A stretch of 64,000 nt of DNA from Rhodovastum atsumiense (GCF_937425535.1 NZ_OW485601.1:1638501-1702500), one strand, 5' to 3'. Shown: positions 7,856 to 16,495, counted from the first letter of the stretch. Numbers and translations are program-made. Notes: generated from the letters alone by a model not told the origin.

Positions 7856-8758
7856 TCAGATCGGGGCGCGCTGCTCGACCTCTTCCGGGCTCATCCGCAC
7901 CAGCGCCTCGTAATCCCCGAGCAGCGTCTCGGTGATCTGGCCCGGCGTGAAGTGCAGTTCGCCGATCTGGCGCACCGGGGTCACTTCGGCGGCGGTGCCG
8001 GCCAGGAACACCTCGCTCGCCCGCTTGATCTCCTCGGGCTGGATGGCCCGCTCCACCACCGGGATCTGCCGGCGGCGCGCGATCGACATCACGGTGCGGC
8101 GGGTGATGCCGTTGAGGAAGCAATCCGGCGTCGGCGTGTGCAGTTCCCCGTCGATGGCAAAGAACACGTTGGCGCCGGTCGCCTCGGCCACCTGGCCGCG
8201 CCAGTCCAGCATCAGCGCATCATCGAAGCCTTCGGACTCGGCCTTGTGCTTGGACAGCGTGCCGATCATGTAGAGGCCGGCCGCCTTCGAGGCACTCGGC
8301 GCGGTCTGCGGATGTGGCCGGCGCCATTCGGCGATGCCCAGGCGCACGCCCTTCATCCGGTTCTCACCGAACAGGTTCGGCCAGGCCCAGGTGGCGATCG
8401 CAAGGTGGATCTTGGTCGCCTGCGCCGAGACCGAAAGCTGCTCGGAGCCACGCCATGCGATCGGGCGGACATAGGCCTCGACCTGGCCGTTCGCGGCCAG
8501 CACCTGCTTGCAGGCGGCGTCGATCTGCTCGGCGGTATAGGGAATGTCGAAGCCGAGCAACCGCCCGGACTGGATCAGGCGTTCGGTATGGGCGCGGAGC
8601 TTGAAGATGTTGCCGCCATAGGCCCTCTCCCCCTCGAACACGCCGCTGGCATAGTGCAGCCCATGCGAAAGCACGTGCAGCTTCGCGTCCCGCCACGGCA
8701 CCAGAGCACCGTCATACCAGATGAAACCATCCCGGTCGTCGAAAGGAACCAGCGCCAC
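7856..8758 (-). CDS. ilvE: Branched-chain amino acid aminotransferase
   Basis: A PLP enzyme for the last step of Leu/Ile/Val synthesis and the first step of their breakdown (300 residues from the GTG at 8758). The fold-type IV features are clear: GLHYASGVFEGERAYGG, the lysine region KAAGLYMIGTLSKHKAE, the phosphate-binding GITRRTVM loop and GTAAEVTPV. A longer frame reaches a TTG at 8788, but GTG 8758 gives the usual N-terminus (MALVPFDDRDGFIWYDG) and has AGGAGAG 6-12 bases upstream, so I prefer it. It diverges from the MarR gene. Confidence 0.95.
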   Translation of the reverse strand: MALVPFDDRDGFIWYDGALVPWRDAKLHVLSHGLHYASGVFEGERAYGGNIFKLRAHTERLIQSGRLLGFDIPYTAEQIDAACKQVLAANGQVEAYVRPIAWRGSEQLSVSAQATKIHLAIATWAWPNLFGENRMKGVRLGIAEWRRPHPQTAPSASKAAGLYMIGTLSKHKAESEGFDDALMLDWRGQVAEATGANVFFAIDGELHTPTPDCFLNGITRRTVMSIARRRQIPVVERAIQPEEIKRASEVFLAGTAAEVTPVRQIGELHFTPGQITETLLGDYEALVRMSPEEVEQRAPI

Positions 8759-8777
8759 CGCGGCTCTCCTCGCAAGA

Positions 8778-8826
8778 TTGTTGCTCAAGTTGGCCTGACG
8801 TTATAATCGAGCTCATGATACGTCAA
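8778..8826. promoter_or_regulatory. Overlapping divergent promoters with an inverted repeat, ilvE / MarR gap
   Basis: On the plus strand, TTGTTG (8778-8783), an 18-base spacer and a perfect TATAAT (8802-8807) form a good promoter for the MarR-family gene. On the minus strand, TTGACG (8826-8821) faces it as a possible -35 for ilvE, with -10 candidates in the same AT-rich patch. An inverted repeat, TGACGT (8796-8801) and ACGTCA (8820-8825), overlaps both. The layout suggests shared control, perhaps by the adjacent MarR protein, which is an inference. Confidence 0.55.
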
Positions 8827-8899
8827 ACGGACTGTCCTAACCGGGAGGCAACCCAGCCATGCCAGCCCAGCCATTCCGGCCCACCAAGGTCCTGCGCGC

Positions 8900-9433
8900 A
8901 TGTCTGACCTGAAGACCCAGCCCCCCGCCCCTGCCGGCAGCAACCTGCTGTTCCTGCGCGAGGAGGAAATTCGCGCCGCCCAGGACCTGCTGTTCTTCGC
9001 CTATCGCGACTTCACCAACGCGGCCGACGTGATCCTGGACGAACTGGGACTCGGCCGTGCGCACCACCGGGCCCTGCATTTCATCGGGCGCAACCCTGGC
9101 ATCCCCGTGACCGACCTGCTCGCCATCCTGCGCATCACCAAGCAGAGCCTGGCGCGCGTGCTCGGCGCCCTGGTCGCGCAGGGCTACGTGGCGCAGACCC
9201 AGGGCCGTGCCGACCGCCGCCAGCGCCTGCTCACCCTCACCACCACCGGCGAGGCGCTGGAGCGCCGGCTGTTCGAGCGCCAGCGCGAACGCGTGGTCGC
9301 CGCCTACCGCGATGCCGGGCCGCAGGCGGTGGAGGGGTTCCGGCGGGTGATGCGGGGGATCATGGACGAGGCCGCCCGCAGCTATACCGAGCGGGCCGAG
9401 CTGCCGCGGCCGCGGCTGACCCGCTCGGCCTGA
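8900..9433 (+). CDS. MarR-family transcriptional regulator, PetP-like
   Basis: A 177-residue winged-helix regulator. The core runs from about residue 30 to 150, with recognition region LLAILRITKQSLARVLGALV and the wing RADRRQRLLTLT (the MarR D-R-R motif). It is followed by an OmpR-type response regulator and a histidine kinase with gaps of 11 and 3 bases. This order resembles the petP-petR arrangement of Rhodobacter, where the pair affects cytochrome bc1 expression. No petABC genes are in this window. The ligand and targets are unknown. Confidence 0.88.
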   Translation: MSDLKTQPPAPAGSNLLFLREEEIRAAQDLLFFAYRDFTNAADVILDELGLGRAHHRALHFIGRNPGIPVTDLLAILRITKQSLARVLGALVAQGYVAQTQGRADRRQRLLTLTTTGEALERRLFERQRERVVAAYRDAGPQAVEGFRRVMRGIMDEAARSYTERAELPRPRLTRSA

Positions 9434-9444
9434 CGGAGACGCCG

Positions 9445-10146
9445 ATGTCCGACGACGCGCTGATCCTGGTGGTGGACGACGATGTGCGGCTGCGCACGTT
9501 GTTGTCGCGCTACCTGACCGAGAACGGGTTTCGCGTGACCACCGCGGCCAGCGCGGCCGAGGCGCGGGAGAAGCTGCGCTTCCTGCAGCCCGACATGCTC
9601 GTGCTCGACATCATGATGCCCGGCGAGAGCGGCCTGGAGCTGACCGAGGCGCTGCGCGGCGAGGCCGCCGACATCCCGGTGCTGCTGCTGACCGCCCGCG
9701 GCACGCCGGAAGACCGCATCGCCGGCTTCGAGGCCGGCGCCGACGACTACCTGCCCAAGCCCTTCGATCCCAAGGAACTGCTGCTGCGCATCCGCGCCCG
9801 GCTGCGCCGCATCGCGCCGCCGCCCGCCCCCCCCGACGCGCCGACCGGCCCGCTGCCGCTCGGCGTGCTGGAATTCGATCCCGTCCGCTCCGAGCTGCGC
9901 GGCGCGGGCGGGCCGGTCCGCCTGACCGGCGGCGAGGCCGCGCTGCTGACGGTGCTGGCGCGCAAGCCCGGCGACGTGTTCTCCCGCGAGCAGATCGTCG
10001 CCGCGCTCAGCATGGACGAGACCGGCGAGCGCGCGATCGACGTCATGGTCACCCGGCTGCGCCGCAAGATCGAGGCCGACCCGCGCGAGCCCCGCTTCCT
10101 GCACACCGTGCGCGGCCGCGGCTACGTGCTCAAGCCCGGGCGCTGA
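9445..10146 (+). CDS. OmpR-family response regulator, PetR-like
   Basis: A 233-residue two-domain regulator. The receiver domain has the acidic pocket D11-D12-D13, phosphoacceptor D55 (LVLDIMMPGESG) and the PKPF lysine near residue 105. A proline-rich linker (PPPAPPDAPTGP) leads to the winged-helix DNA-binding domain with TRLRRKIEADPREPRFLHTV and RGRGYVL. It lies 11 bases after the MarR gene and 3 bases before the kinase, which is its probable partner. The PetR/RagA similarity is from memory of the family and context. Confidence 0.93.
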   Translation: MSDDALILVVDDDVRLRTLLSRYLTENGFRVTTAASAAEAREKLRFLQPDMLVLDIMMPGESGLELTEALRGEAADIPVLLLTARGTPEDRIAGFEAGADDYLPKPFDPKELLLRIRARLRRIAPPPAPPDAPTGPLPLGVLEFDPVRSELRGAGGPVRLTGGEAALLTVLARKPGDVFSREQIVAALSMDETGERAIDVMVTRLRRKIEADPREPRFLHTVRGRGYVLKPGR

Positions 10147-10149
10147 GCG

Positions 10150-11481
10150 GTGCGCGTCCACATCCCCAAGGGCCACCTGGTCAAGCGCTTCCTGCCCAAG
10201 ACGCTGCTGTGGCGCAGCCTGCTGATGATCCTGGTGCCGCTGGTCATCGTGCAGGCGGTGGCGCTGCAGATCTTCTACGGCACCCATCTCGACATCATCT
10301 CCCGCCGCTTCGCGCTCGCCATCTCCGGCGAGATCGCCACCACGGTCGAGCTGCTGCAGCGCTATCCCTCGCCGGAGGACCGCGTGTGGATCCTGCAGAA
10401 CGCCTGGCGGCAATGGGAGATCGCGATGCGCGTCGAGCCGGGGGCAAGCCTGCCGCGCGGGCGGCGCGCCAGCCTGATCGGGCCGGTGGACGACGACCTC
10501 ACCGGCTCGCTGCGCCAGCGCCTCAGTCTGCCCTTCAGCATCGACTGGGCCTCCGACCCGGTGTCGGTGCTGGTGCGCGTGCAATTGCCCGATGCGGTGC
10601 TGGACGTGCAGGCCCCGCGCAAGCGGCTGTACACCGGCACGATCTACCTGTTCTTCCTGTGGCTGGTCGGCTCGGCGGTGCTGCTGTTCATCATCGCCGC
10701 CCTGTTCATGCGCAACCAGGTGCGTGCCATCCGCCGCCTCGCGGCCGCCGCCGAGGCGTTCGGCATGGGCCGCGACATCGGGCCCATCCGGCCCGAGGGC
10801 GCCACCGAGGTCCGCCAGGCCGCCGCGGCCTTCAACCGCATGCAGGAACGCATCCGGCGTTTCCTGCAGCAGCGGACAGAAATGCTTGCGGGCGTATCGC
10901 ACGACCTGCGCACGCCGCTGACCCGGCTGCGGCTGGCCCTGGCCATGTTGCCCGCGCAGGAGGAGCTGCGCGAGGACATCACCGCGATGACCGCCGATGT
11001 CGAGGAAATGGAGCGGATGGTGCGCGGCTACCTGGCCTTCGCCCGCGGCGAGGCCATCGAGCAGGCGCGCCTGATCGATCTGTCGGACCTGCTGAAGGAC
11101 GTGGCGGCCGGCGCCCGCCGCAGCGGCACGGAAATCGGGCTCGACCTGCCGGGCGAGCTGACGCTGCGGCTGCGCCCCGATGCGCTGCGGCGCGCGATCA
11201 CCAATCTTGTCGACAATGCCTGCCGCCATGCGCAGCGTGTCATGTTGGCGGCGACGCCGATCGGCGTGCGCAACGTGCAGGTCACGGTGGATGATGACGG
11301 GCCCGGCATTCACCCCGACCATCGTGAAGGCGCCTTCCGCCCCTTCGAAAGCGGCAAGGATGGCGGCACAGGTCTTGGGCTGACCATCGCTCGTGACATC
11401 GTGCGCGCGCATGGCGGCGACATCACGCTGGAGGACAGCCCGCTCGGTGGGCTGCGCGCGCGCATCCTTTTGCCCGTATAG
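10150..11481 (+). CDS. EnvZ-type sensor histidine kinase
   Basis: A 443-residue membrane kinase starting at GTG 10150. Features in order: transmembrane segment about 20-43; periplasmic region about 44-160; second transmembrane segment about 163-187; HAMP; dimerisation domain with phosphoacceptor H251 (GVSHDLRTPLTRL); then the ATPase domain with the N box NLVDNACRHA, DDDGPGI and GGTGLGL. The periplasmic part is about 115 residues with no recognised sensor fold. It probably phosphorylates the adjacent response regulator. Its stop codon lies inside a perfect 22-bp tandem duplication. Confidence 0.94.
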   Translation: MRVHIPKGHLVKRFLPKTLLWRSLLMILVPLVIVQAVALQIFYGTHLDIISRRFALAISGEIATTVELLQRYPSPEDRVWILQNAWRQWEIAMRVEPGASLPRGRRASLIGPVDDDLTGSLRQRLSLPFSIDWASDPVSVLVRVQLPDAVLDVQAPRKRLYTGTIYLFFLWLVGSAVLLFIIAALFMRNQVRAIRRLAAAAEAFGMGRDIGPIRPEGATEVRQAAAAFNRMQERIRRFLQQRTEMLAGVSHDLRTPLTRLRLALAMLPAQEELREDITAMTADVEEMERMVRGYLAFARGEAIEQARLIDLSDLLKDVAAGARRSGTEIGLDLPGELTLRLRPDALRRAITNLVDNACRHAQRVMLAATPIGVRNVQVTVDDDGPGIHPDHREGAFRPFESGKDGGTGLGLTIARDIVRAHGGDITLEDSPLGGLRARILLPV

Positions 11482-11508
11482 ACCGCTCCTTTTGCCCGTA
11501 TAGACCGC
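11465..11508 (+). repeat. Perfect 22-bp tandem duplication across the kinase stop codon
   Basis: The unit 11465-11486 is repeated exactly at 11487-11508. The first copy contains the last codons and TAG of the histidine kinase gene; the second copy is non-coding. Identity of both copies suggests a recent slippage or duplication event with no effect on the protein. The rest of the 215-base gap to the chemoreceptor gene contains an AT-rich stretch and no ORF. Confidence 0.9.
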
Positions 11509-11696
11509 CATCGGCCGGATCAACCATCAGTGCCCGGCCACATGGCGAAGCTGTGGATCATCCGTCCTGTCGGGGGTACGGGTCGGATCAACCGGCCAAA
11601 GCATTTTCGTGCCGGAAATTAATAATTCATCTTGCGCATTAATTTTAAAATAATCCGCAACATGCTTTCATAAGTATATAGATATCGAAATTAATT

Positions 11697-13457
11697 ATGC
11701 GCTTGCACATCGAAACAAAATTCTGCGATAAATTATTTACCAACAACACAATTAGCGAAAGATTCAGCGTGGCATCTTTCTTCGAAAATTTGCCAACAAA
11801 TCGCAAATTCCTGATGTCGTTCGGCGCCATCATCGGGATTGTGCTCCTTGCCAATATCATGACCTATCAGCAACTTTCCACGATCCAGGAAAGCATCGGC
11901 TGGACACTGCATACCCAGGACGTTCTGCGTCAGGCCGAGCGGATACAGGCCTCCATGACGGATCAGGAAACCGGCGTCAGGGGCTATCTGGTGTCCGCCG
12001 ATCGGCGTTTCCTCGAGCCTACCGAATCCGGACGAACCGCCTACGCCACCGGCTATGCGCAGATCCGGCAACTGACTGCCGACAATCCGGCGCAGCAACA
12101 GCGGTTGCAGGAAATGAACCGCCTGGTCGAAATCTGGCAACGCGATATCGCCGAGCGCGAAATCACGCTGATGAGCCGTGCCGAGACCCAGGACGAAGCC
12201 CGCCGTCTGGAAGCCTCCGCCGCCGGCAAAGCCGCGATGGACGGCATTCGGGCGAAGTTGAATGAGATCAAACAGGTCGAGGAACAGCTTCTGGCGCAGC
12301 GCAGTGCCAGGCAGGGTGACGCGTTCTCGACCCCGCGACTCATCACCATTGGCGACACGATCATATCGATACTTGCGGCACTGGCAGCAGGCGCACTGTT
12401 GACCAAGGTGATCGCCGCCCCGCTCGCGGCCATGACCGCGGCGATGCGCCGGATGAGCGAGAACGACCTGACGGTCCCGATTCCGGGTGCTGACCGGCGT
12501 GACGAGATCGGGGCCATGGCTGGGGTGATGCAGGTGTTCCGCGACGGCCTGGCCACGGCCGGGCGGCTGGCCGCCGCGCAGGAAGCCGAACGCCAGGCCA
12601 GGGAACAGCGGGCCACGCAACTGACCCGGATCGTACGGGATTTCGAAGGGAAGGTCGCATCTTTGGTCGAGCATCTCTCCTCCGCCGCGACCGAGATGCA
12701 GGGAACCGCCACCTCAATGGCGACGACGGCGGAGCAGACCACCCGTCAGGCCACCACGGCGGCGGATGCGGCGCTGACCTCCGGCGCGGGCGTGCAGAAC
12801 GTGGCCTCGGCAGCCGAGGAACTCTCGTCCTCGATCAGCGAGATCAGCCGGCAGGTCTCGCAATCCGCCCGGATCTCCGAACGCGCGGTGGCCGATGCGC
12901 GCCGCACCGACACCACCGTCCGCGCGCTGGCCGACGGCGCCGGGAAGATCGGCAAGGTGATCGACCTGATCAGCAGCATCGCCGGCCAGACCAATCTGCT
13001 CGCGCTCAACGCCACCATCGAGGCGGCACGGGCGGGGGAAGCCGGGCGCGGCTTCGCGGTCGTGGCTTCGGAAGTCAAGAATCTCGCCCAGCAGACGGCC
13101 AGGGCCACCGGCGAGATCAGCGAACAGGTGGCCGCCTTGCAGGAAACCACCAACCAGGCGGTCGAGGCCATTCGCCGCATCACCGCGACGATCGAGGAAA
13201 GCAGCGCCATCGCGACCACCATCGCCTCGGCGGTCGAGGAACAGGGCGCCGCCACATCCGAAATCGCGCGCAACGTCCAGCAGGCGGCATCCGCCGGGCA
13301 GACGGTCACGCACAACATCTCCGGCGTGAGCGAGGCGGCACAGACCAGCGGCGCGGCGGCCGTGCGGGTGCTTGGCGCCGCGGGGGACCTGTCACGACGC
13401 ACGGGGGATCTGTCCAAGGAAGTGCAGGGCTTCGTCAGCGCGGTGCGTGCCGCCTGA
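11697..13457 (+). CDS. Methyl-accepting chemotaxis protein, CHASE3-type sensor
   Basis: A 586-residue chemoreceptor-like protein. Transmembrane segments lie at about residues 38-55 and 218-236, with a CHASE3-like periplasmic helix bundle between them ([19 protein letters not shown]). HAMP follows, then the signalling domain with hairpin tip [20 protein letters not shown] and [20 protein letters not shown]. No other chemotaxis or flagellar genes are nearby. The first 24 codons are AT-rich and lack a Shine-Dalgarno sequence; an in-frame GTG at 11769 gives the more family-like start [15 protein letters not shown] and may be the true one. Confidence 0.92.
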   Translation: MRLHIETKFCDKLFTNNTISERFSVASFFENLPTNRKFLMSFGAIIGIVLLANIMTYQQLSTIQESIGWTLHTQDVLRQAERIQASMTDQETGVRGYLVSADRRFLEPTESGRTAYATGYAQIRQLTADNPAQQQRLQEMNRLVEIWQRDIAEREITLMSRAETQDEARRLEASAAGKAAMDGIRAKLNEIKQVEEQLLAQRSARQGDAFSTPRLITIGDTIISILAALAAGALLTKVIAAPLAAMTAAMRRMSENDLTVPIPGADRRDEIGAMAGVMQVFRDGLATAGRLAAAQEAERQAREQRATQLTRIVRDFEGKVASLVEHLSSAATEMQGTATSMATTAEQTTRQATTAADAALTSGAGVQNVASAAEELSSSISEISRQVSQSARISERAVADARRTDTTVRALADGAGKIGKVIDLISSIAGQTNLLALNATIEAARAGEAGRGFAVVASEVKNLAQQTARATGEISEQVAALQETTNQAVEAIRRITATIEESSAIATTIASAVEEQGAATSEIARNVQQAASAGQTVTHNISGVSEAAQTSGAAAVRVLGAAGDLSRRTGDLSKEVQGFVSAVRAA

Positions 13458-13485
13458 GATCGGGTGGCCGCGCGGGGAAAGCGCC

Positions 13486-13529
13486 GAGAAGAGAAAGGGC
13501 CGGTCATCCCTGGGCAGGACGGCCGGCCC
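13486..13529 (-). terminator. Intrinsic terminator of the phasin gene
   Basis: Read on the minus strand, GGGCCGG and CCGGCCC form a stem followed by TTTCTCTTCT. It starts a few bases after the phasin stop, in the 79-base gap between convergent chemoreceptor and phasin genes. The T-rich tract faces the minus-strand transcript, but the hairpin could also slow RNA polymerase coming the other way. Confidence 0.65.
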
Positions 13530-13536
13530 CGCAGGA

Positions 13537-14028
13537 TCAGCCGGCCTTGATGCCGGCCTTCTCGACGAGGGTCTTGACCTCGTCGAGCGCTTCCGACACG
13601 CGCCGGTTCAGCAGTTCCAGCGCCTCGGTGTTCGAACGCGAGATCAGGTCCGACAGCTCGCGGGTGTTCGCCACCGCCCGCTCGTAGGAACGCTTCAGCA
13701 ATTCCGTCTGCTTGGCGGCCTTGGCCTGCGGAGGCTCGCCGGCGTTGGTAAATGAGCGCACCGTCTCCGACAGTTCCGACACGGTCTGCTGGAGGATTTC
13801 CATGTGACGCTTGGCAACCGCCTGCGCCCCTTCCAGCGCGACGCGATTGGCGGCCGACAGCGTCTCAAGGTTGCGCTTGTGCGCATTCAGCAGCAATTCC
13901 AGGTCCGGCACGGCCGGGAACTTCAGTTCCGAGAAGATGCGGGTGAAGTCCTCGGCGGCGCTCTTTGCCTGTCCGAAGGCCTGGGAGAACGGAGAGTCGG
14001 CGCCCGTCTTGGTGGTTTCGTTCGCCAT
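13537..14028 (-). CDS. Phasin family protein
   Basis: A 163-residue, mostly helical amphipathic protein of the type that coats polyhydroxyalkanoate granules. The core (about residues 30-150) shows the phasin pattern: FPDLELLLNAHKRN-like spacing in LLLNAHKRNLETLSAANRVA, then MEILQQTVSELSETVRSF and a C-terminal helix rich in E, L and K. The frame is open further upstream, but ATG 14028 has AGGAG 7 bases before it and gives a normal N-terminus (MANETTKTG). The gene implies the organism stores PHB or a related polymer. Confidence 0.88.
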   Translation of the reverse strand: MANETTKTGADSPFSQAFGQAKSAAEDFTRIFSELKFPAVPDLELLLNAHKRNLETLSAANRVALEGAQAVAKRHMEILQQTVSELSETVRSFTNAGEPPQAKAAKQTELLKRSYERAVANTRELSDLISRSNTEALELLNRRVSEALDEVKTLVEKAGIKAG

Positions 14029-14201
14029 GGTCGGCTCCTGCTGTGCGTTGATAAGCCGCTCGGTCGCCATCGTCCCCCCGGTCGACAGCGGCCCTTCCCG
14101 CACCGTCCCGGCACGGGCCGATTCCGGTTTACGCGAGCGGAGGGGCCGACTCAATGAAGCCTCCCGTAAAAATCATGAAGCAGGAAAAGAGACGGTTTTG
14201 C

Positions 14202-14900
14202 TCATACCGGCGGGGAAGCGGGCGGAGGGGGTGGCGGCGGCTCCGGCGGGGGTTCCTCGGGCGGCGAGGTGGGCTGGGGCGGGGGAAAATCGGGCTCCCC
14301 GTCTGGCGGTTCGGGCGAAGGCCCGGACCGGTGGCCGCCCAGCCATCCATCGGCCTGCTCGGCCCGTGACAGCGCCGCATCCAGTGCCGCCATGGTCGCC
14401 GCGAGGTCCTGGCTGTCGTCACGCTGCCAGGCGCGCAGGGTCCACAGCCACACCCCCAGCAGCCCCTTGGTGCGCAGCAGGCCGCGCGGCCCGCTGGTGG
14501 AAATGCCGGAGGCCTCCAGCATCCAGCCCATGCTGGCCAGCACCTGCGTGCTGACCAGGAAGGCGGTGGGCGGATCGCAGGGCAGCGCCCGCAGGATCGC
14601 GAGGATGCCGGGCCGGTTGGCCTGGAAGTAATCGATCCGCCGCATCAGGTTGTCGAACAGCCGGTCGCGCCGGGAGCCTTCGCTGGCGGCCAGCGCCAGC
14701 GCCGCCTCGTCGGCCAGCCGACCGATGCGCAGCAGGATGGCGAGCCGGCTGGGGAAGCGGCGGCGGGCCCGGTCGAGCGGCAGGTCGGCATCGCGCGCGG
14801 CCTGCGCCACGCTCACGCCGGTCCAGCCACGCTCCGCGGCCAGCCGCAGGGCGCTGGCCACCAGCGCCTGATCGAATGCGGTATCATCCATGGGCTTCAT
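14202..14900 (-). CDS. TetR-family transcriptional regulator with proline-rich tail
   Basis: A 232-residue protein whose first 55 residues form a TetR-type DNA-binding domain (LAAERGWTGVSVAQAARDAD, then RRRFPSRLAILLRIG). The all-helical ligand domain follows to about residue 190. The last 37 or so residues are nearly all Pro, Glu and Ser, an unusual disordered tail for this family. It lies between proC and the phasin gene on the same strand. ATG 14900 and ATG 14891 are both possible starts. The target is unknown; the phasin or PHB genes are a context guess. Confidence 0.8.
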   Translation of the reverse strand: MKPMDDTAFDQALVASALRLAAERGWTGVSVAQAARDADLPLDRARRRFPSRLAILLRIGRLADEAALALAASEGSRRDRLFDNLMRRIDYFQANRPGILAILRALPCDPPTAFLVSTQVLASMGWMLEASGISTSGPRGLLRTKGLLGVWLWTLRAWQRDDSQDLAATMAALDAALSRAEQADGWLGGHRSGPSPEPPDGEPDFPPPQPTSPPEEPPPEPPPPPPPASPPV

Positions 14901-14954
14901 TCATTCCAAGAGCGCGCTCAACGTGGACAGGGCCAGGACGTTCGGGGCGACCGT

Positions 14955-15764
14955 TCAGCCGCCCGACAATTCACGGGAACGTTCGGTCGCCGCGGCAATG
15001 GCCCGCGGAACCAGGGCGGGCCAGGCATCCTCGGCCATCAGCACGGCGAGCGCCCGCTCGGTGGTGCCCTTGGGGCTGGTCACCGCGCGCCGCAGCGCCG
15101 CCGCATCCTCCGGGCTCGCCGCCAGCAGCGCGCCCGACCCCGACACCGTCTGGCGGGCCATCAGCCGGGCGAGGTCGGCGGGAATGCCCTGCGCGATCGC
15201 CGCCTGCTCCAGCAGCTCGGCCAGCAGGAAGACATAGGCCGGGCCGCCCCCGGAAATGGCGGTCACCGCGTCGATCAGGGCCTCGTCGTCGATCCAGGCC
15301 ACCTTGCCGATCGCCGAGAGCAGCGTGTCGGCCAGGGCGCGCTGCGCCGCCGTGACCCCGGGCCCGGCGCAGCCGACCGTGATCCCCTGCCGCACCGCGG
15401 CCGGGGTGTTCGGCATGGCGCGCACCACCGCCGCCTGCTCGCCGAGCACCGCGCGCAGCCCGGCAATGGTCCGGCCGGCCATGATCGAGATCATGACCGC
15501 CTTGCCGGCATAGCGGGCGTAGTGCGGCAGCACGGCGGCGGCGTTCTGCGGCTTGACCGCCAGCACCACCGCCGCGGGCGCGAAATCCGCCGGGATCGCG
15601 GCGGCGTCGGCCACCACCGTCACCTCCGGGCCGGGGGGGAGCGGAAGCTGCGGGTCAACCGCCACCGAGGGAGCCAGGCCGCGCTCGCGCCAGCCGGCGA
15701 GCATGGCCCCGCCCATCTTGCCGAAGCCAACCAGCAGGATGGGCGGGATCGCAGTCTTGGTCAT
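14955..15764 (-). CDS. proC: Pyrroline-5-carboxylate reductase
   Basis: The final enzyme of proline synthesis, reducing pyrroline-5-carboxylate with NAD(P)H (269 residues). It has the N-terminal Rossmann loop LLVGFGKMGGAMLAGW, the VVLAVKPQ motif, VRAMPNTPAAV, and the C-terminal dimerisation signature ISGGGPAYVFLLAELL with SPKGTTE. The frame is open well upstream, but ATG 15764 gives the standard start and lies 4 bases after the YbjN-like gene stop, implying co-transcription. Confidence 0.95.
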   Translation of the reverse strand: MTKTAIPPILLVGFGKMGGAMLAGWRERGLAPSVAVDPQLPLPPGPEVTVVADAAAIPADFAPAAVVLAVKPQNAAAVLPHYARYAGKAVMISIMAGRTIAGLRAVLGEQAAVVRAMPNTPAAVRQGITVGCAGPGVTAAQRALADTLLSAIGKVAWIDDEALIDAVTAISGGGPAYVFLLAELLEQAAIAQGIPADLARLMARQTVSGSGALLAASPEDAAALRRAVTSPKGTTERALAVLMAEDAWPALVPRAIAAATERSRELSGG

Positions 15765-15768
15765 CGCC

Positions 15769-16275
15769 TCAGGCTTCGCCCGCACATTCCAGCATGGCCG
15801 CGGCCAGTGCCTCGGCCGGGGACTTGCCGCCCCACAGCACGAACTGGAAGGCCGGGAAGAAGCGCTCGCATTCGGTGATGGCGATATCCACCATGTCCTC
15901 CAAACTCTCGACCGATGCCCCGGGCGCGCCGCGCAGCAGCACGGCGTGGCGGAACACCGGCATCCCGTCGTCGCTGTCCATCCCGAAATGGCCGATCCAC
16001 AGCCTTTCGTTGGCCAGCGCCAGCAATTCATAAAGGGCACCGCGCCGCTTCTCCGGAACCTTCAGGTCGAAGGTGCAGGTGAAGTGCATGGCGCTGATCT
16101 CGTCGGACCAGCTGAAATAGAGCCCGTAGTCGCACCACTTGCCGGGCGCCTCGGCCGCCATCTCGGCATCGTTGCGGCGGTCGAAGGCCCAATCGTTCGC
16201 GCTGGCGATCTGTTCCAGCATGTCGAGCGGATTGGCCGATCTTTCTTCGGTGATGCTGCTCATCAGAGCTGACAT
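15769..16275 (-). CDS. YbjN domain-containing protein
   Basis: A 168-residue protein of the YbjN family, which shares the fold of type III secretion chaperones. Visible landmarks are LYFSWSDEISAMHFTCTFDL, the ALYELLALANERLWIGHFG helix and a C-terminal acidic helix (TECERFFPAFQFVLWGG). In alphaproteobacteria this gene is often next to proC, as here with a 4-base gap. Start 16275 is chosen because GGAG precedes it; ATG 16263 is an alternative. The biochemical role is unknown. Confidence 0.85.
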   Translation of the reverse strand: MSALMSSITEERSANPLDMLEQIASANDWAFDRRNDAEMAAEAPGKWCDYGLYFSWSDEISAMHFTCTFDLKVPEKRRGALYELLALANERLWIGHFGMDSDDGMPVFRHAVLLRGAPGASVESLEDMVDIAITECERFFPAFQFVLWGGKSPAEALAAAMLECAGEA

Positions 16276-16467
16276 GCGAGGTCTCCCAACTGGAGGAAGG
16301 CCGGTAGGCACCTGGCCACACACCGGCAACCAGGGTCAGCGGGGCGCCGTCGGGAGTCACACTGTCGTGTAACCGCCCCGCGACGGCACGAGGCTAGCCT
16401 AGAAGGGCGCGGATTCGTGCCGCAAGGGGTCAACGCGGCGACATCCGAACTTCACGTCTCACTTCAT

Positions 16468-16495
16468 GTTGCAATGCAACAGCAATTGTTTGCAA
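16468..16495. promoter_or_regulatory. Clustered TTGCAA palindromes upstream of the YbjN-proC genes
   Basis: A perfect palindrome with one central base, GTTGCA-A-TGCAAC (16468-16480), is followed by another TTGCAA at 16490-16495. The two TTGCAA cores start 21 bases apart, about two helical turns. They lie in an AT-richer patch of the 237-base ubiK-YbjN gap, which has no ORF. TGC-rich dyads of this kind are bound by PhaR-type polyhydroxyalkanoate regulators, and a phasin gene lies 2.4 kb downstream; that link is only an inference. Confidence 0.4.

Noticed and set aside
8759-8788. TTG 8788 as the ilvE start
   Set aside because: GTG 8758 has a good Shine-Dalgarno sequence (AGGAGAG) and gives the normal family N-terminus; the extra ten residues overlap that signal.
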